64,000 nucleotides of DNA from Ascidia mentula (GCA_947561715.1 OX387199.1:20217001-20281000), one strand, 5' to 3'; positions 23,601 to 35,303 are shown, counted from the first letter of the stretch. Program-made: numbers and translations. The notes: a model not told the origin generated them from the letters alone.

Positions 23601-26214
23601 TACAAACCCCGCATAAACTGGAAACCCCCACAACACCCCAACTATCCGTCATTGAATACAACCTTGAAATTCCCTAAATTACTCGACCTTCGAATTAGAA
23701 ACACGCACTTCTAAATATGAACACCACCTTCTTTGACACCGCTGCACACCTAAACTTTCCCAAACTCCCACAACCTAACACAACCTACGCCACAACCCTT
23801 ACAGCCCTTCTGAACACCTCTTTGTTGCCATTCCATTTCGAAAACTCGTAACTAAATCCGCAGTGACCTTCGCCCTTTGAACAAGACCCCCCAACACCTC
23901 ATCCAATCCCTTAAACAGTCCATAAACTTCAAGTTCGTAATCCAGCGGAACTGGGACAACACCTTTCCTGAAGGCGTCCTGGCCGATGTCAAACATTCTA
24001 TCAATATAAATTAATTAACCTTCTCTCCACCCCATTCTTACATCAACAAAACTTAATCCTGTACCATTACGTAATTTGTTTTTTTTGCTATTCACGTTTA
24101 ACATAGTTTACTTTTTCTGACGTTTTTTTTCTCTTATTCTCTTTTCTCTTCTCCCACATTTTTCTTTTAATACCTTTTTCTCTTTTTTTGCCATCGTTTA
24201 TTTTATTTCTGTTTCCATTGCTTTGTGTAAATTTTTGTGTGATATTCGTTGTGGCGGATTAGTTTTCCAGAATACAAAAATACACAGTGGCCATCTGTCT
24301 GCAGCTCACAGCATTCATATTATTGGCTCCGCTTTGCTTGTGTATAAGATCAGCAACGCCTGATAAAAATCTTTAACATGAAACTTGCTAGTGGGAATAC
24401 ACTAAATGCATTATGATTGTAACGTATTTATACCACCTACAATATCAAAAATATTTTATCTTTCGTTTTGCGCCTAAAATGTTTTTGCTGAGGTAACCTA
24501 AAACTGATAATAAAGGCACATAGTGTTGCTTCTTTTTGTTACCAAACAATTCCACATGTATGGTCTTAATGCCACGTTTTACGTAACAATGCCACGTGTT
24601 GCGTAACATTGCCACGTGTTTGGTAACAATGCTCAATTTAAAAACAATGTGTGAAACAGGCGAACATAAAACTTTTAGTTTTCTTGGTAAATTTTGCAAA
24701 AAGATTGACGATTACGTTTATTTGAAATTTTGTAAAGTCTACGCAAACTGTGATGCGATCGACGTGTTGGCCACCCCTGATATCAACCTCTACTTATCTT
24801 AGATTCACTCTTTGCGCCACCCACTGGCCACTTCTTACCTCAACAACATTATTGTTACATGTGAGTGTTTCGCAATCAATAATTCCCTTCAAATATTGAA
24901 AACACTTCTAAACGCGTGGGGTTTTGAAACTTTCTTATTTGACCCGACTTTATTATAAACTGTTCAAAATTGGTTATTTTAATAGAAGTCAAACCCTGAT
25001 AACATCGTCTATTGGTTGGTCACCACTAATACAACGAATGTAGGGAACATATTTAAGTGCTTTCACCTCATGTAAGGACTGGTTGGGTTTTCAGGATAAG
25101 TGGAAAAATTGGCCGGTTTCTCATCACTTCTGTCCCTGCAACTGCCATATACACCATTACAAAACCACGCAGCCCCCACCTCCCTCCCATCATCGCAAGT
25201 GAAATCTGCACAAAACACATGAACGTAAATCGATTTGAAATCCATTAAAATCTGCAAAACTAACCAATATATTAAATTAATTTAGAGTTTTTGATTTGTG
25301 ACAAAATACTTACTTTCGCCACGTGTATACCGTGCTGAAGCAAATGTGATGAAGGAGAGCAGGATTCCAACTTCCTTCAACCAATACCTGACAAAAACAC
25401 AAAGAGTTTATATCTTGCAATAATATATTTCTCTTATTCAGGGGAATGACGTCATCGTGAATTTTTGTGGAGTTTTACAAACTTTATGTCCAAGGAACAC
25501 TGCAACGTTATTTAAGTTAACATGTAATCTCCAAAATTTCAATGGCTTTTTATGTAAACTGTCGTCACTTTTTTCTGTTTGTTTTTATTCTCATCCGCTT
25601 GTTGCCCAAACGCTTAGAATAAATATTCAGTAGTTTTCGCCAAATCTTGACAGCCCACGGAACCATTCGTGTTTTTTGATAAAGCATATTCAAAGGGGTT
25701 TATTGTCATTTTTGGAAAACAAAAGTTTATTCTCAACACTGGTTCAACCATATGTCTGATATAAATACTTTAAACCACGTTTAGTTTACTCCAGCCGATC
25801 CGTCGGGATTCCATCGCTTACAAAAAGCGGGCAAATATTGTAAGCGACCGTTTATAACCAGATGTCAGATTATGACCAGGCATAATTTTTGTGAGATATT
25901 AAGGAACCAATATTTCGTCCCGGGCTCACAATGCGCCTGGAGAAGCGTGAGACACCGTGTAAGTTCATAACACCTGTTAACTTTACAGACCAGACCGAGT
26001 TTAACCTTACTCTATAAACCGTAGCCCCAACCATGCTAAGACTTGCATAGAAATAACAAATTAAAATTTAAACGTGCACGCTTAGACGGGGTAGATATTT
26101 ATGTTCATTATTATCCCTCGCCAAAAATTATGCATATTTATTGTTTTTCCGACAAAAATGTGGTTATATTTCACCATGTATAGAATTTAAATAGCTCACA
26201 AACCTTGCTCCCAT
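14637..26214 (-). CDS. LDLa-repeat G-protein-coupled receptor, relaxin-receptor/GRL101-like, copy 1
   Basis: Exons (minus strand, in order): 26214-26204, 25387-25314, 25205-25067, 22651-22307, 21997-21824, 21758-21387, 21310-21140, 20502-20427, 18172-17815, 17597-17466, 16610-16446, 16374-16078, 15709-15529, 15462-15285, 15225-15014, 14956-14637. Splice phases agree at every junction except 8/9, where an unseen exon or another donor is needed. The protein starts MGARYW with a signal peptide (LKEVGILLSFITFASA). About eight or nine LDLa-type modules follow (acidic motifs DRSDE, DDKSD, DMSDE, DKSDE, DESDE, DQSDE, DWSDE), which in this family bind calcium and contact ligand. The 7TM domain has GNLVVMV (TM1), LNLSVSDLFMGVY (TM2), TIFRLYAV where DRY would be, CW in TM6, and NSSLNPLIYS (TM7). 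The tail ends ETDL, a class I PDZ ligand. No leucine-rich repeats were seen, unlike RXFP1/2. A plasma-membrane receptor is inferred; the ligand is unknown. Confidence 0.88.
18978..18984 (+). promoter_or_regulatory. TATA box of the intron-nested gene, copy 1
   Basis: TATATAA lies 57 bases before the ATG at 19041, inside receptor intron 8 and on the opposite strand. The box and the 20-40 bases around it are kept in the unit 2 copy at 45163-45169. Confidence 0.5.
19041..19458 (+). pseudogene. Small gene nested antisense in a receptor intron, copy 1, frame-shifted
   Basis: This is the counterpart of the two-exon gene at 45226-45651. Exon 1 would be 19041-19151 (donor ATC|GTAAAC) and exon 2 19248-19458 (acceptor TTGTATTGCAG). 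A TATA box precedes it. Exon 2 keeps the same frame as unit 2 (RTGFYITQKYVTVTSQTKG, then LFVPNYLKTKGY). Exon 1 is two bases shorter than in unit 2, so the spliced frame does not join from this ATG. An unspliced 110-codon frame (19041-19373) is also open, but its basic, His-rich composition looks like an off-frame reading. The family is not recognised. Confidence 0.4.
23060..24293. other. Degraded coding-like relic with C-rich plus strand, origin unknown
   Basis: This region lies in receptor intron 3 and is shared with unit 2 (49250-50515). Plus-strand fragments such as EAADAKPPQTVDKSKTDA and, near the end, FVIQRNWDNTFPEGVLADV followed by a stop look like decayed protein sequence, but they sit in different frames. 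The block from 24038 to 24293, with a long pyrimidine tract, is absent from unit 2. Unit 2 instead has a cysteine-rich stretch (about 49650-49925) that is missing here. A transposon-derived ORF is one possibility, but I see no terminal repeats and cannot name a family. Confidence 0.3.
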
Positions 26215-27124
26215 TTTTAGTCTGTCGGACCCTTCCCTGATCCGTCTCAAATTCTCCCTCTGATCAACCAACGACTTTTGCAGCAACACAAAATGTTTTG
26301 AGTTGTTACAGTTTAAGAAATCCTCGCAAAGTAGCCAGAATTAAACGACTTTATCTGATATAATGTTTGTTGACGTGGATTCGTAACAACCAATCTACGC
26401 ATACCTGTATAAGGTTGAAAAAGTTGTTGGCAAATAAGCTAGCCTAGATCACAGCAAAATATCCAACTCCAACGAAAAAATTTTCCCTAGGTAAATATCA
26501 ATGTATATTGTTATGTATGATGTCCAGTCTATATTCATGCAACCTTACTATCGTCCTTAGATTTGCTTTCGTACTAAACATCGCCAGCGATTAAATATAG
26601 ACAGGCATTGTTACGCAAATGACATGGATATTCTGCATTGTTCCTATTACCGTTCCTATTCATTATGACGATATTTGTTTTTTCTTTGCACTTCCTATTG
26701 TCCCAACACGAGACAAGGGCACAAGGGCCACACGGTCGGGCATTGCGCGGCTTCCATACGATTGTCTTTCTACAAACTAATATCACGTGACGCAATATTT
26801 ATTCACGGCGTAATTGTGTTTTGCTTACTTACGAACGCAACTCTGCCTCACAAATAAGAAACTTCTTACTTCAAGTAAATGGGACTGAACTTGGGGTCAC
26901 AAGTTATGTTTGTTACCCTTCGGGCTAAACTTGGACTTCGTCTGGGACAATTTGGATTTATTCCATCAATGGTTTCATCGACCCATGATATTTTGTGTTC
27001 ATATTTGTTGTTCAACAGCGTAGTTAGCGCGAAAAAAAAATGATGGGATTTGTGAATATTTAGTGATGCTGCAACTTTCATGATTCAGGTAAAAATGTAA
27101 TCGTGCAAGATATTGTGTATATTT
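26215..27124. other. Upstream region of receptor copy 1
   Basis: This region should hold the 5' UTR and promoter of the minus-strand receptor. The start ATG context is AAAATGG. A possible donor (ACAG|GTATGC, minus strand, exon end about 26405) suggests a non-coding first exon. It is conserved in unit 2 (52499-53319). No TATA box was identified with confidence. Confidence 0.35.
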
Positions 27125-27132
27125 GATTAAAC

Positions 27133-27794
27133 AAGTGGCTCCCAAAATAGGCCCAATCGTACGGGGGGCGCTGGAGACCAAATGGGCGATTGGGGGGCGC
27201 TAGGAAATAAATGTGCGCTTTGTGACAGGGCAAATTTTCTCTTATAGCGTAAGTCAGTGTTTCCCAACCGGTGGTACGTGTACAACTAGTAGTACGCGAC
27301 CGCATTCCAGGTGGTACGTGAGCACCTTTCCGTAATTTGCGAATATAGTTCGAATTTAATAAATCGTAACTGATTTCAAAATTTCGGATAGTTCATCCCC
27401 TATGTTACTTTGTAACACTCAACTAGGTGGTACACGACGAAATTGTTTTACCTCCAAGTGGTACGCAACCACAAAAAGGTTGGGAATCACTGGCCCAAAT
27501 GATTCAGTCCAATCTTTGTATAATTTATGCTAATGCAAAAAGGGCTTTTCTCGCATGCTGAACTAGAAGTCAAAATGAGAATTTTCGGTGGTAAGGTTTA
27601 CTTGTTGTTAACTAGAGTTTGGTATTCAAATATTAGAAATCAGACGAAATTGGTGTCATTCCACCAACCTCACCCATCGCATTAATTGACAAGCAACAAA
27701 TAAATTCGTTATGTTTTTTGTCTGTTCTGTTGGGCGTTGTTAAATGACTAATGTGTTTAAAGGGCGGTACTTAAAAAAAGTTTGAGAAACACTG
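27133..27794. mobile_element. Non-autonomous hAT-like element (outer), copy 1
   Basis: The ends are AAGTGGCTCCCAAA on the left and GTTTGAGAAACACTG on the right. They form imperfect hAT-type terminal inverted repeats (CAGTGNTTCYCAAA type). A perfect 8-bp target duplication, GATTAAAC, lies at 27125-27132 and 27795-27802. No transposase frame is present. A second hAT-like element sits inside it. The same pair occurs in unit 2 at 53328-53987, so it predates the unit duplication. Confidence 0.75.
27255..27492. mobile_element. hAT-like MITE (inner, nested), copy 1
   Basis: The terminal inverted repeats are CAGTGTTTCCCAACC and GGTTGGGAATCACTG. The interior repeats GGTACG motifs (GTGGTACGTG, AGTACGCGAC, GTGGTACACGA) that also occur in the MITE at 29415. 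Flanking octamers (GCGTAAGT / GCCCAAAT) match only partly, so the target duplication has decayed or the ends are slightly misplaced. Confidence 0.7.
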
Positions 27795-27802
27795 GATTAA
27801 AC

Positions 27803-28626
27803 AAATCGCTTGCAATGTCAATGAACATATGTTTAACTCAATGCACGCTGGTAAAAACCAATCAAATTATTTGACGGCCATCGGATCTAACATTTCTTTT
27901 TAATGACCACGTGCGGTCAACAACCTGATGGCGGAATAAAACGTCGTTGTGTCAAACGACTGCATATATGTAGGCTGCATTAAATAACTCCAACCATTAC
28001 TATATTGTTAGAACGCTATTCTTCATCATAATACGTTTTATATGTCGTCATGTTAAAAATACGAATATCTTTATGCGAGGCCCACCTCGTTCGTATACTA
28101 GAGTGCTGTAATATTTGCATGTTGAGACGCACGCATCAACTACTGACTCAAATTAGACAATTAAACGGATGTTTCAAGTTAATTTGCAATAGAGGAACAG
28201 CCAGGAAGTGGTCGAACGGGCCAAATTATTGAAATAACTTGCCATTATTCCTTTGATGATCTAAAACATAAGATTGTTGGATTCAAAACAATGTTTAATT
28301 ACGGACGACGCTTGCAATATAGTTTCCAAATTTTCGGTCAAAATTAACCTGCGCGCCATTGGCAATAGCGCGCCCTGTGGTGTGAACACCGGTATAAACT
28401 ACAAAGATAATGTTGCTGTTCCTGCCAGGCATATTATATTTCAATAGTTCGTTTTTCACGTAAAACCGTAACTCATATTCACCGACGCTTCGCTTGCTAT
28501 CCAGCTAAGCTTTCATAGGCTAATGGTTCAGCACACAACCAACACCAAGAAAACGTAACACGAAAAAATAACGCTAACACCCCTGATGATATCACGTGAT
28601 GTTATAAAAAGGGCTGGAAACAACAG
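27803..28626. other. No gene seen
   Basis: Single-copy sequence between the hAT pair and the PLE relic, shared with 53996-54789. A tract near 27980-28180 resembles 12170-12320 (ACTCCAACCATTACTATA and flanks), so part of it is an older dispersed repeat within the unit. Confidence 0.4.
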
Positions 28627-30100
28627 TTACAGCAAGTTGTTGTAAAGCACCAGGAAATATACGCACTGTTTCCTATCATTAACACAGCGATTGTTCTTGT
28701 GGATATGGATCGCTTCGAGAAAAAGGCGCTTTGTATGATCCACCTCCCTTTCAAGAACCTTGTCCTTGTCGAAGGCAATCCGATGACCTTTTAAGGCAGC
28801 ATGCTTGGCCAACGCTGTCTTCCTTGCGACTTTTGATGCAACGTCGCGGCGGTGCTCCTCAATTCTGGTTTTCAGGGCTCTTCCGGTATCCCTGTAGTAG
28901 ACCCCCTTGCACTCTCCACATGGAAGTGAGTAAACCACTCATTTTGGTTACGGTGCTTCCGTAGTAATGAGGTGCGACAATAATCTACGGAATGTTGTGT
29001 GGGGCCTAATGTAGACCCTAATGTCATAATCGGTCAGCATCCGCTGTAAAATCTCGGTGAGTGTGGAGACATAGGAAAGAACCACCGAACCGAAGGTTGG
29101 CGTCGGGTCATTTGATGTGACGCCCGACCTTCTACGTGATATCCACGAGGGGTACGAGTTTTCCCGCAGCTCGTGTCGAATGATATTGATCTCTTCGTCA
29201 TGATCTTCTTCGCTTGAGACCAAAACATCAGCTCTTGCTATAAGGGACTTCACAACCGCCTTTTTGTGTTGTAATGGATGCGCGGACTAGAAAGAAAGGT
29301 AGCGGTTTGCGTGAATCGGCTTACGGTAGACGCGAGCGCCGATTTTGCCGTCCACGTTTCGGTACACTTCCACATCGAAGAATGGTAGTTTCTTATCAAT
29401 TTCTTCCTCTAGAACAGTGTTTCTCAAACTTTTGCCAATCACGTACCGCTCATTTGTTTTTTTAATACACTGCGTACCACCGTATTACTATACCATAACT
29501 GTTATGACATAACACCAATGAATAACAATTTAGCCAATATCACCAGTTGCTTGGATTTCTTTATTGTGCATTTGTGACGCAATAGTATCAACGTGAAATT
29601 GTTGCACAGTTGAATACACGATGTCAGAATTACTTCAACAGTGCAACAATTTCACGTTGATACTATTGCGTCACAAATACACAATAAAGAAAACCGACAT
29701 CATGTATTTGCAGCGGCTTTGGCTTCTGCAAAGTGCGGCAAATTGTATAGAGTAGACTAAATCGCGTACCACTTGAAAAGCTCTCGCGTACCACTAGTGG
29801 TACGCGTACCACAGTTTGAGAACCACTGCTCTAGAGTAAACTTTATAGAATCGCCAATGCCGTTCTGGTGGGCAAGGAAGGAATGGAGGACCGATACATC
29901 AATAATGCAAAACGTATCATCAACTCAAGGCCTCCAAAAACGAGGAAGATGTGCAAATGTTGCAAGCGCCCTATTTTCAATCGTCTCCATTGCCACATTG
30001 GCAATCACAACGGAGACGGGGAACCCATCGCCGTCCCAAATACCTGTTGGTCAGAAATCCCTCAAAAAGAGAAGTAGGTCGCGTTTAAGCACAAATTAAG
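28627..30100 (-). mobile_element. Penelope-like element relic at the unit 1/2 boundary
   Basis: On the minus strand the parts run in PLE order. An RT catalytic core is at about 30090-29840 (AMGSP motif, then VDDTFCI). A linker typical of PLEs is at about 29400-28960 (YRKP, HKKAVVKSLIARAD, then a Pro-rich block ending IRVYIRPHTTFRRLL). A GIY-YIG endonuclease domain is at 28938-28627 (YSLPCGECKGVYYRDTGR...KTRIEEHRR). The relic is broken in several places and has no intact 5' part. A hAT MITE has inserted between RT and linker (29415-29828). Copies lie at window position 1 and at 54790-55860. Confidence 0.8.
29415..29828. mobile_element. hAT-like foldback MITE inserted in the PLE relic (unit 2 side)
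   Basis: The ends are CAGTGTTTCTCAAAC and CAGTTTGAGAACCACTG, flanked by the 8-bp duplication CTCTAGAA / CTCTAGAG (29407-29414 and 29829-29836). The equivalent site near 55565 in the next PLE copy is empty and shows one CTCTAGAG. Inside, two 53-bp arms (29555-29607 and 29641-29693) form a nearly perfect inverted repeat around a 33-bp loop. There is no coding capacity. Confidence 0.92.
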
Positions 30101-30250
30101 CCCTTCTGCAATGTCCTCGCGAGACAGTAGCGTTCGCTCTTCAAGATTTTCGTCTTTTTGTAAACGGTCCATGAGGTTTTTTTTAATTTACAGTGATTTA
30201 AAGTTACAGGCTCTTTAACATATGCAGATATGTTCCCAGCAAACATGGTG
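30101..30250. other. Unit segment left of the gypsy insertion
   Basis: This segment continues the sequence seen at 183-340 in unit 1 and 55861-55995 in unit 3. It holds no gene. Confidence 0.5.
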
Positions 30251-30254
30251 GCCT

Positions 30255-30389
30255 TGTAGCGCTCACATTACCGCATTTTAGCGAAGCGGATTAATTGCCT
30301 TTTTCGCCGCGTTTCTCTTTTGCTGCTGTTGCGTAGACTCGTTGATTCTTTCTTAACTTTGCAACAGAATAAAGCTGTGTAACGCCTTA
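30255..30389 (+). repeat. 5' LTR of the gypsy element
   Basis: It starts TGTAGCGCTCACATTACC and contains an AATAAA signal near its end. The stretch directly downstream (GTGGTGACCCCGACGAG) is the likely primer-binding site region. It is nearly identical to the 3' LTR. Confidence 0.93.
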
Positions 30390-33300
30390 GTGGTGACCCC
30401 GACGAGTCAGAAACGTATATTTCTTGACATAAATTTCAAGTTAAGATGGATGGTAGTGATCAGAACGCTGTGGCTATTAAACTCCCCACATTTTGGATGT
30501 CGCAGCCACGTGTTTGGTTCCAGCAAGCTCAATTTGCTTTGAAGAAAGTGACAGCTGACGAAACCAAGTACTTTTACATTGTGTCAGCTCTCGATCAGAA
30601 CAAAGCAAGTCGTTTGATTGATTTACTTGAACAACCGCCGCATGAAGACAAGTATGCAGCAATTAAGGAGCGATTGCTGACTACTTTTACTTTAACACCG
30701 TCACAAAGAGCTCAACAATTACTCCACATGCCAACTTTGGGTGACCGGCTGCCAACTGCCCTAATGGACGAAATGCTGGCGTTGCTTGGGAGTGAGGAAC
30801 CTTGTTTTTGTTCAAAGAATTATTCCTGGAGAAGATGCCCGCTGCCGTACGCACGGGTTTGGCTGGAAAGGATTTTCCTTGTGCTCGCGTTTTAGCGCAA
30901 CAGGCGGATGCTCTGCTCTTGGCTAGTAGAAAAGACGAGGAATACGCGGTGTTAAAGGTGCGACGCTCGAAGTTCAGTACTACTACACCACAACAAGTAA
31001 GAAACGCTCAAACATTATGCTTTTACCACCGTCGTTTCGGTAAAAACGCACGTCAGTGTTGTCCTCCATATGCGTTTCGGGGAAACGAGCAAGCCGACCG
31101 TCTTTAGCGGCTGCGACGGCCGGCAAAACGAGCAGCCTCTTTTTTTTAATAGACCGCATATCTGGGCGTAATTTTCTTGTCGACACGGGGGCAGAAATCA
31201 GCGTTTTTCCACCGACTCGCTTTGAGCGCCACACGAACAGGCCCGGCAAAACCCTTGTGGCTGCGAATGGCAGCAGTATTCGGACGTACGGCTCACGTCT
31301 GATCTCGCTTAATTTGCCCGCTGGGAAGTTTAAATGGAATTTTGTTTTGGCGGATGTCTCCAAGCCATTGCTCGGCGCCGACTTCTTGAGAGCACATTCT
31401 TTGTTAGTTGATCTTCAACGACAGCGTTTGGTCAGCGCACAAACGTTTGCAAGTTTTCCTATTCGAAAAGCCGGATCTTTATTTCAACGCATAAATGTTC
31501 TCACCTCAGACAAGTGCGATTACGCGCGTTTGCTGGCCGCATTTCCCGCAGTTACAGCGCCTCACTTCTCTGAATTGCTCCCCAGGCACGGAGTGCAGCA
31601 TTTCATAACAATAAGTGGACCTCCAGTTCACGCGCGTGCTCGGCGCCTTCCTCCTGAGAAACTCACATTGGCAAGAAATGAGTTCGCCAATATGTTAAAA
31701 ATGGGGATTGTCAGACGCTCGTCCAGCCCCTGGGCTTCGCCACTACACATGGTTCCAAAATCTACAGGCGGTTGGAGGCCGTGTGGAGATTACAGGCGAT
31801 CAAATGCTGCTACTCTGCCAGATCGTTATTCTATTCCTCACATTCAGGACTTTTCCGCAAGTTTGGCAGGATCTACCATTTTTTCCAAAATCGACCTTGT
31901 GCGTGGCTACCACCAAGTTTCAGTTGCCCCCGCGGATGTTGCCAAAACGGCGGTAATTACACCTTTCGGTCTTTTTGAATTTCTGCGCATGCCATTTGGG
32001 TTAAAAAATGCCGCCCAAACATTTCAACGTTTAATGGGCACAGTTTGTCGGTCTCTTGATTTTGTGTACCTCGATGACATCTTAGTAGCCTGCAAAACAC
32101 CTGCTGATCACTACAACCATTTAAAACGACTTTTTGCACGGTTGGCAGATCATGGTCTGGTCATCAACGTAGCCAAATGCCAGTTTGGCGTTGACCAAAT
32201 TGATTTCCTCGGTCACAGAGTCAATATGCATGGTGCGTGTCCGTTGCCTCACAAAGTGAAAGCAACCCAGCAGTTAGTTTCCTCGTCCTACAACCATCAA
32301 GGGCCTTCAGGAATTCGCGGGTATGATAAATTTCTACCACAGGTTCATACCAAACGCAGCACGCATCATGTCCCCAATCTATGAAGCGTTTTCGGGCAAA
32401 GCAACACAACTCGTCTGGAGCAATCGACTGACTTCAGCGTTTGAAAAAGCGAAGGCAGCACTTGTGCGCGCGACGCTTTTACACCACCCTCTGCCTCAAG
32501 CGCCAACTGCCCTCACTACTGACGCGTCACAAACATCGGTTGGAGCAGTGTTGCAGCAATTCATTGATGGTGTCTGGCGACCGTTAGCATTTTTCAGTAA
32601 ACGTCTTCGACCACCAGAAGTAAAGTATAGTGCATTTGACAGAGAACTTCTCGCTTTGCATTTGTCCATCAGACATTTTCGCTACTTTCTGGAAGGTCGC
32701 TGTTTTGCGGCTTACACTGACCACAAACCGTTGATTTTTGCCTTCACAAAAGTTTCCCAACCTTGGTCTCCGCGACAACAACGTCACTTGACCGCCATTT
32801 CCGAGTTCACTACCGATGTGCGATACATCAAAGGAAAGCAAAATCAGGTCGCAGATGCTCTATCCCGCGCCTCCATCGACTCCATTGAATTTCCTTTGGA
32901 CTTGGATTACTCCGCTTTAGCAACCGCGCAGCTTGATCCGGAAGTTCAAGCATACCGCACGGCTGTGACCAATGTCAAGTTGCAAGACATACAGTATGGT
33001 ATTTCCGAGAACACCATACTCTGTGATGTCTCTAAAAACGTCCCACGCCCCATTGTACCCAAGTCTTGGCAGCGTAAAATTTTTGAAATTGTGCATGGTT
33101 TGTCGCACCCATCTATTCGAGCCACCCGCCAGCTAGTTGCTTCCAAATTCGTGTGGCATGGGATGAAACAACAGGTTGGATTATGGACCCGCAACTGCGC
33201 ATACAATGTCAAAAATCGAAAATACAACAACATGTACGTTCACCGCTCGAAAACTACCCGCCTCCACGGGCTCGTTTTGCTCATGTTAATGTGGACATAG

Positions 33301-34241
33301 TCGGTCCACTTCCGTCTTCACAGGGCAATACCTATTTGTTTACAATGGTCGACCGCTTTACGAGATGGCCAGAAGCTGTGCCTCTTCCTGATGCTACCAC
33401 GCCAACGTGTGCTAGGGCATTTGTTTACCACTGGGTGTCGCGTTTTGGTGTACCTTTGGACATTTCCTCCGACCGTGGTCCACAATTCACGTCTGATTTA
33501 TGGACATCTTTCAATAGGTTTCTTGGTGTCAAGCTTCATCGCACGACGGCTTATCATGCCCAATCAAATGGTCTGGTCGAACGTTTCCATCGCCACTTGA
33601 AGAGTGCCCTTATGGCTCGGCTCACCGACAGCAATTGGATGGACGCTCTGCCCTGGGTTATGCTTGGAATCCGCACCGCTCCAAAAGAAGATCTCGGGAC
33701 ATCGTCTGCTGAGCTCGTTTACGGTTCACCGTTGACTGTACCTGGCGATTTCATTGGTTCAACACCCACTGAACCGTCCCCGCGTCAACTTTTGCCCGCT
33801 TTGCGGTCGGCTGTTTGCAGGTTCCTGCCTACACCAATGTCGCGTCACTCACATCCGCATGAAAATGTTCCAAAGTCATTGGACACTAGCGCTTATGTAT
33901 TCTTGCGCACAGACAAACATCGCCCGCCTTTGACACCTCCGTATGATGGGCCATACCGAGTCATAGCAAGAACACACAAAAGTTTCACGCTGGACTTCGG
34001 TGGACGCCAACAGACAGTTTCTGTTGACCGTTTAAAACCTGCCCACGTCGACCTGACACAACCGGTCCAAACGGCTCAACCACCGCGTCGAGGAAGGCCT
34101 TGCAAACAGGGTCGAGTTCCATCCAACGGGCAACCAACATTATCACCAGACTCTATTCAATGCACGCGCTCTGGTCGCATTACTCGCCCTCCTGCCCGTT
34201 TTTGTTTGTAAATTTTGTTGTCCGCTTCTGGCGGGGGGTTA

Positions 34242-34376
34242 TGTAGCGCTCACATTACCGCATTTTAGCGAAGCGGATTAATTGCCTTTTTCGCCGCGTT
34301 TCTCTTTTGCTGCTGTTGCGTAGACTCGTTGATTCTTTCTTAACTTTGCAACAGAATAAAGCTGTGTAACGCTTTA
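34242..34376 (+). repeat. 3' LTR of the gypsy element
   Basis: A 135-bp copy of the 5' LTR, preceded by a G-rich tract (GGCGGGGGG). It is followed by the second copy of the GCCT target duplication. Confidence 0.93.
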
Positions 34377-34380
34377 GCCT

Positions 34381-35199
34381 AATGGTTTTAATGTTCACGT
34401 TTGTGGCACAGGTTTTTATTGCAACTACCGATTATCTGCTTTTACAGATAATTGCGACAGAAGCAAATCAACTTTTCTCAAAAGCAAACTTGTCCACTGC
34501 CCACAATAATATTTGAAGTCGGGCCTACATTGATAGCACATGCAATAATAAATAACGGTGACAAGTGTTTGTTAAAATGTTGCAGAACAGACGTGTTTGA
34601 GCGCTTGTATGAATATACTGCAATATTCCACAAAACATTTTCTGCTTGTATTTTATTAACCCAAGTACTTATTATGAGTCTCCATTTAAATACCTGATAA
34701 ATATATCATATTTTTGCAAAGTTGTAGAAATGACGTAGTTTATAGCAACCACTTTCCATGAACAGAATTAGTCCATACACACAGGGTTTTTTACTTCCAA
34801 ATGCTTTGCAAATTTTATTATATAGATGACGTAATAAAAAAACGCTGGGATAATGTTCACTCAAAATACAAACACCAAGGTCTTCTTCCAAATGGAAATT
34901 GTGAGGTTATACACAAATGGTATCCAAGCTGCGCCATAGGCATCCTATTTCTGTGAATACAGTATTATGTTCTTATTGATTACTTCCCGTGCGTCTGGGG
35001 AATAAATTTCAAATCATCACAGGCATGGCTTTCGTTTGGCAAAACCTGCGAGTTCCAAGCGGAGACAGGCGAGTCGATCTTTCAGGTTTTCCGGGAAAGT
35101 GCGAGATTTGGAAGGAATTCAACCATCTTTCTCACGTTGAAGATTGCATTGACCACGATGTCCTCGTAGTAAAGAACGATTTTCTTTTTCTTAACAAAA
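34381..35199. other. Shared non-coding unit segment, unit 2
   Basis: This is the continuation of the unit after the gypsy insertion, aligned with 341-1163 and 56005-57384. No gene was seen. Confidence 0.5.
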
Positions 35200-35303
35200 C
35201 TCCCTGGTGGTATGTTAACACTCTCTGGTGGTATGTTAACACTCCCTGGTGGTATGTTAACACTCTCTGGTGGTTTGTTAACACTCTCTGGTGGTTTGTT
35301 AAC
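35200..35303. repeat. 21-bp minisatellite, contracted allele-like array, about 5 copies
   Basis: The same 21-bp repeat and the same flanks as 1164-7829 and 57385-57740, but only about five copies. The last copies carry TTTG in place of TATG and run into the shared flank GTTAACCGGATGTTC. Confidence 0.95.

Larger units (their letters stand above)
30255..34376 (+). mobile_element. Ty3/gypsy LTR retrotransposon, unit 2 only
   Basis: A 4.1-kb element with two 135-bp LTRs and a 4-bp target duplication GCCT (30251-30254, 34377-34380). The parts in order are: gag-like region (from about 30.45 kb); aspartic protease with a DTGAE motif; reverse transcriptase with YLDDIL (about 31.6-32.3 kb); RNase H with TTDASQTSVGAVLQ (about 32.4-32.9 kb); and integrase (about 33.2-34.2 kb) with a VDIVGPLP core and a chromodomain-free basic tail. 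A G-rich polypurine tract precedes the 3' LTR. The pol order RT-RNaseH-INT places it in Ty3/gypsy. The coding part is interrupted, with roughly three breaks. The LTRs differ at about one site, so the insertion is recent. The corresponding sites in units 1 (about 340) and 3 (about 56005) are empty. Confidence 0.95.

Noticed and set aside
23472-24001. C-rich plus strand read as a protein-coding gene
   Set aside because: No frame is open for more than a short stretch and the frames change between units. Kept only as a degraded relic of unknown origin.
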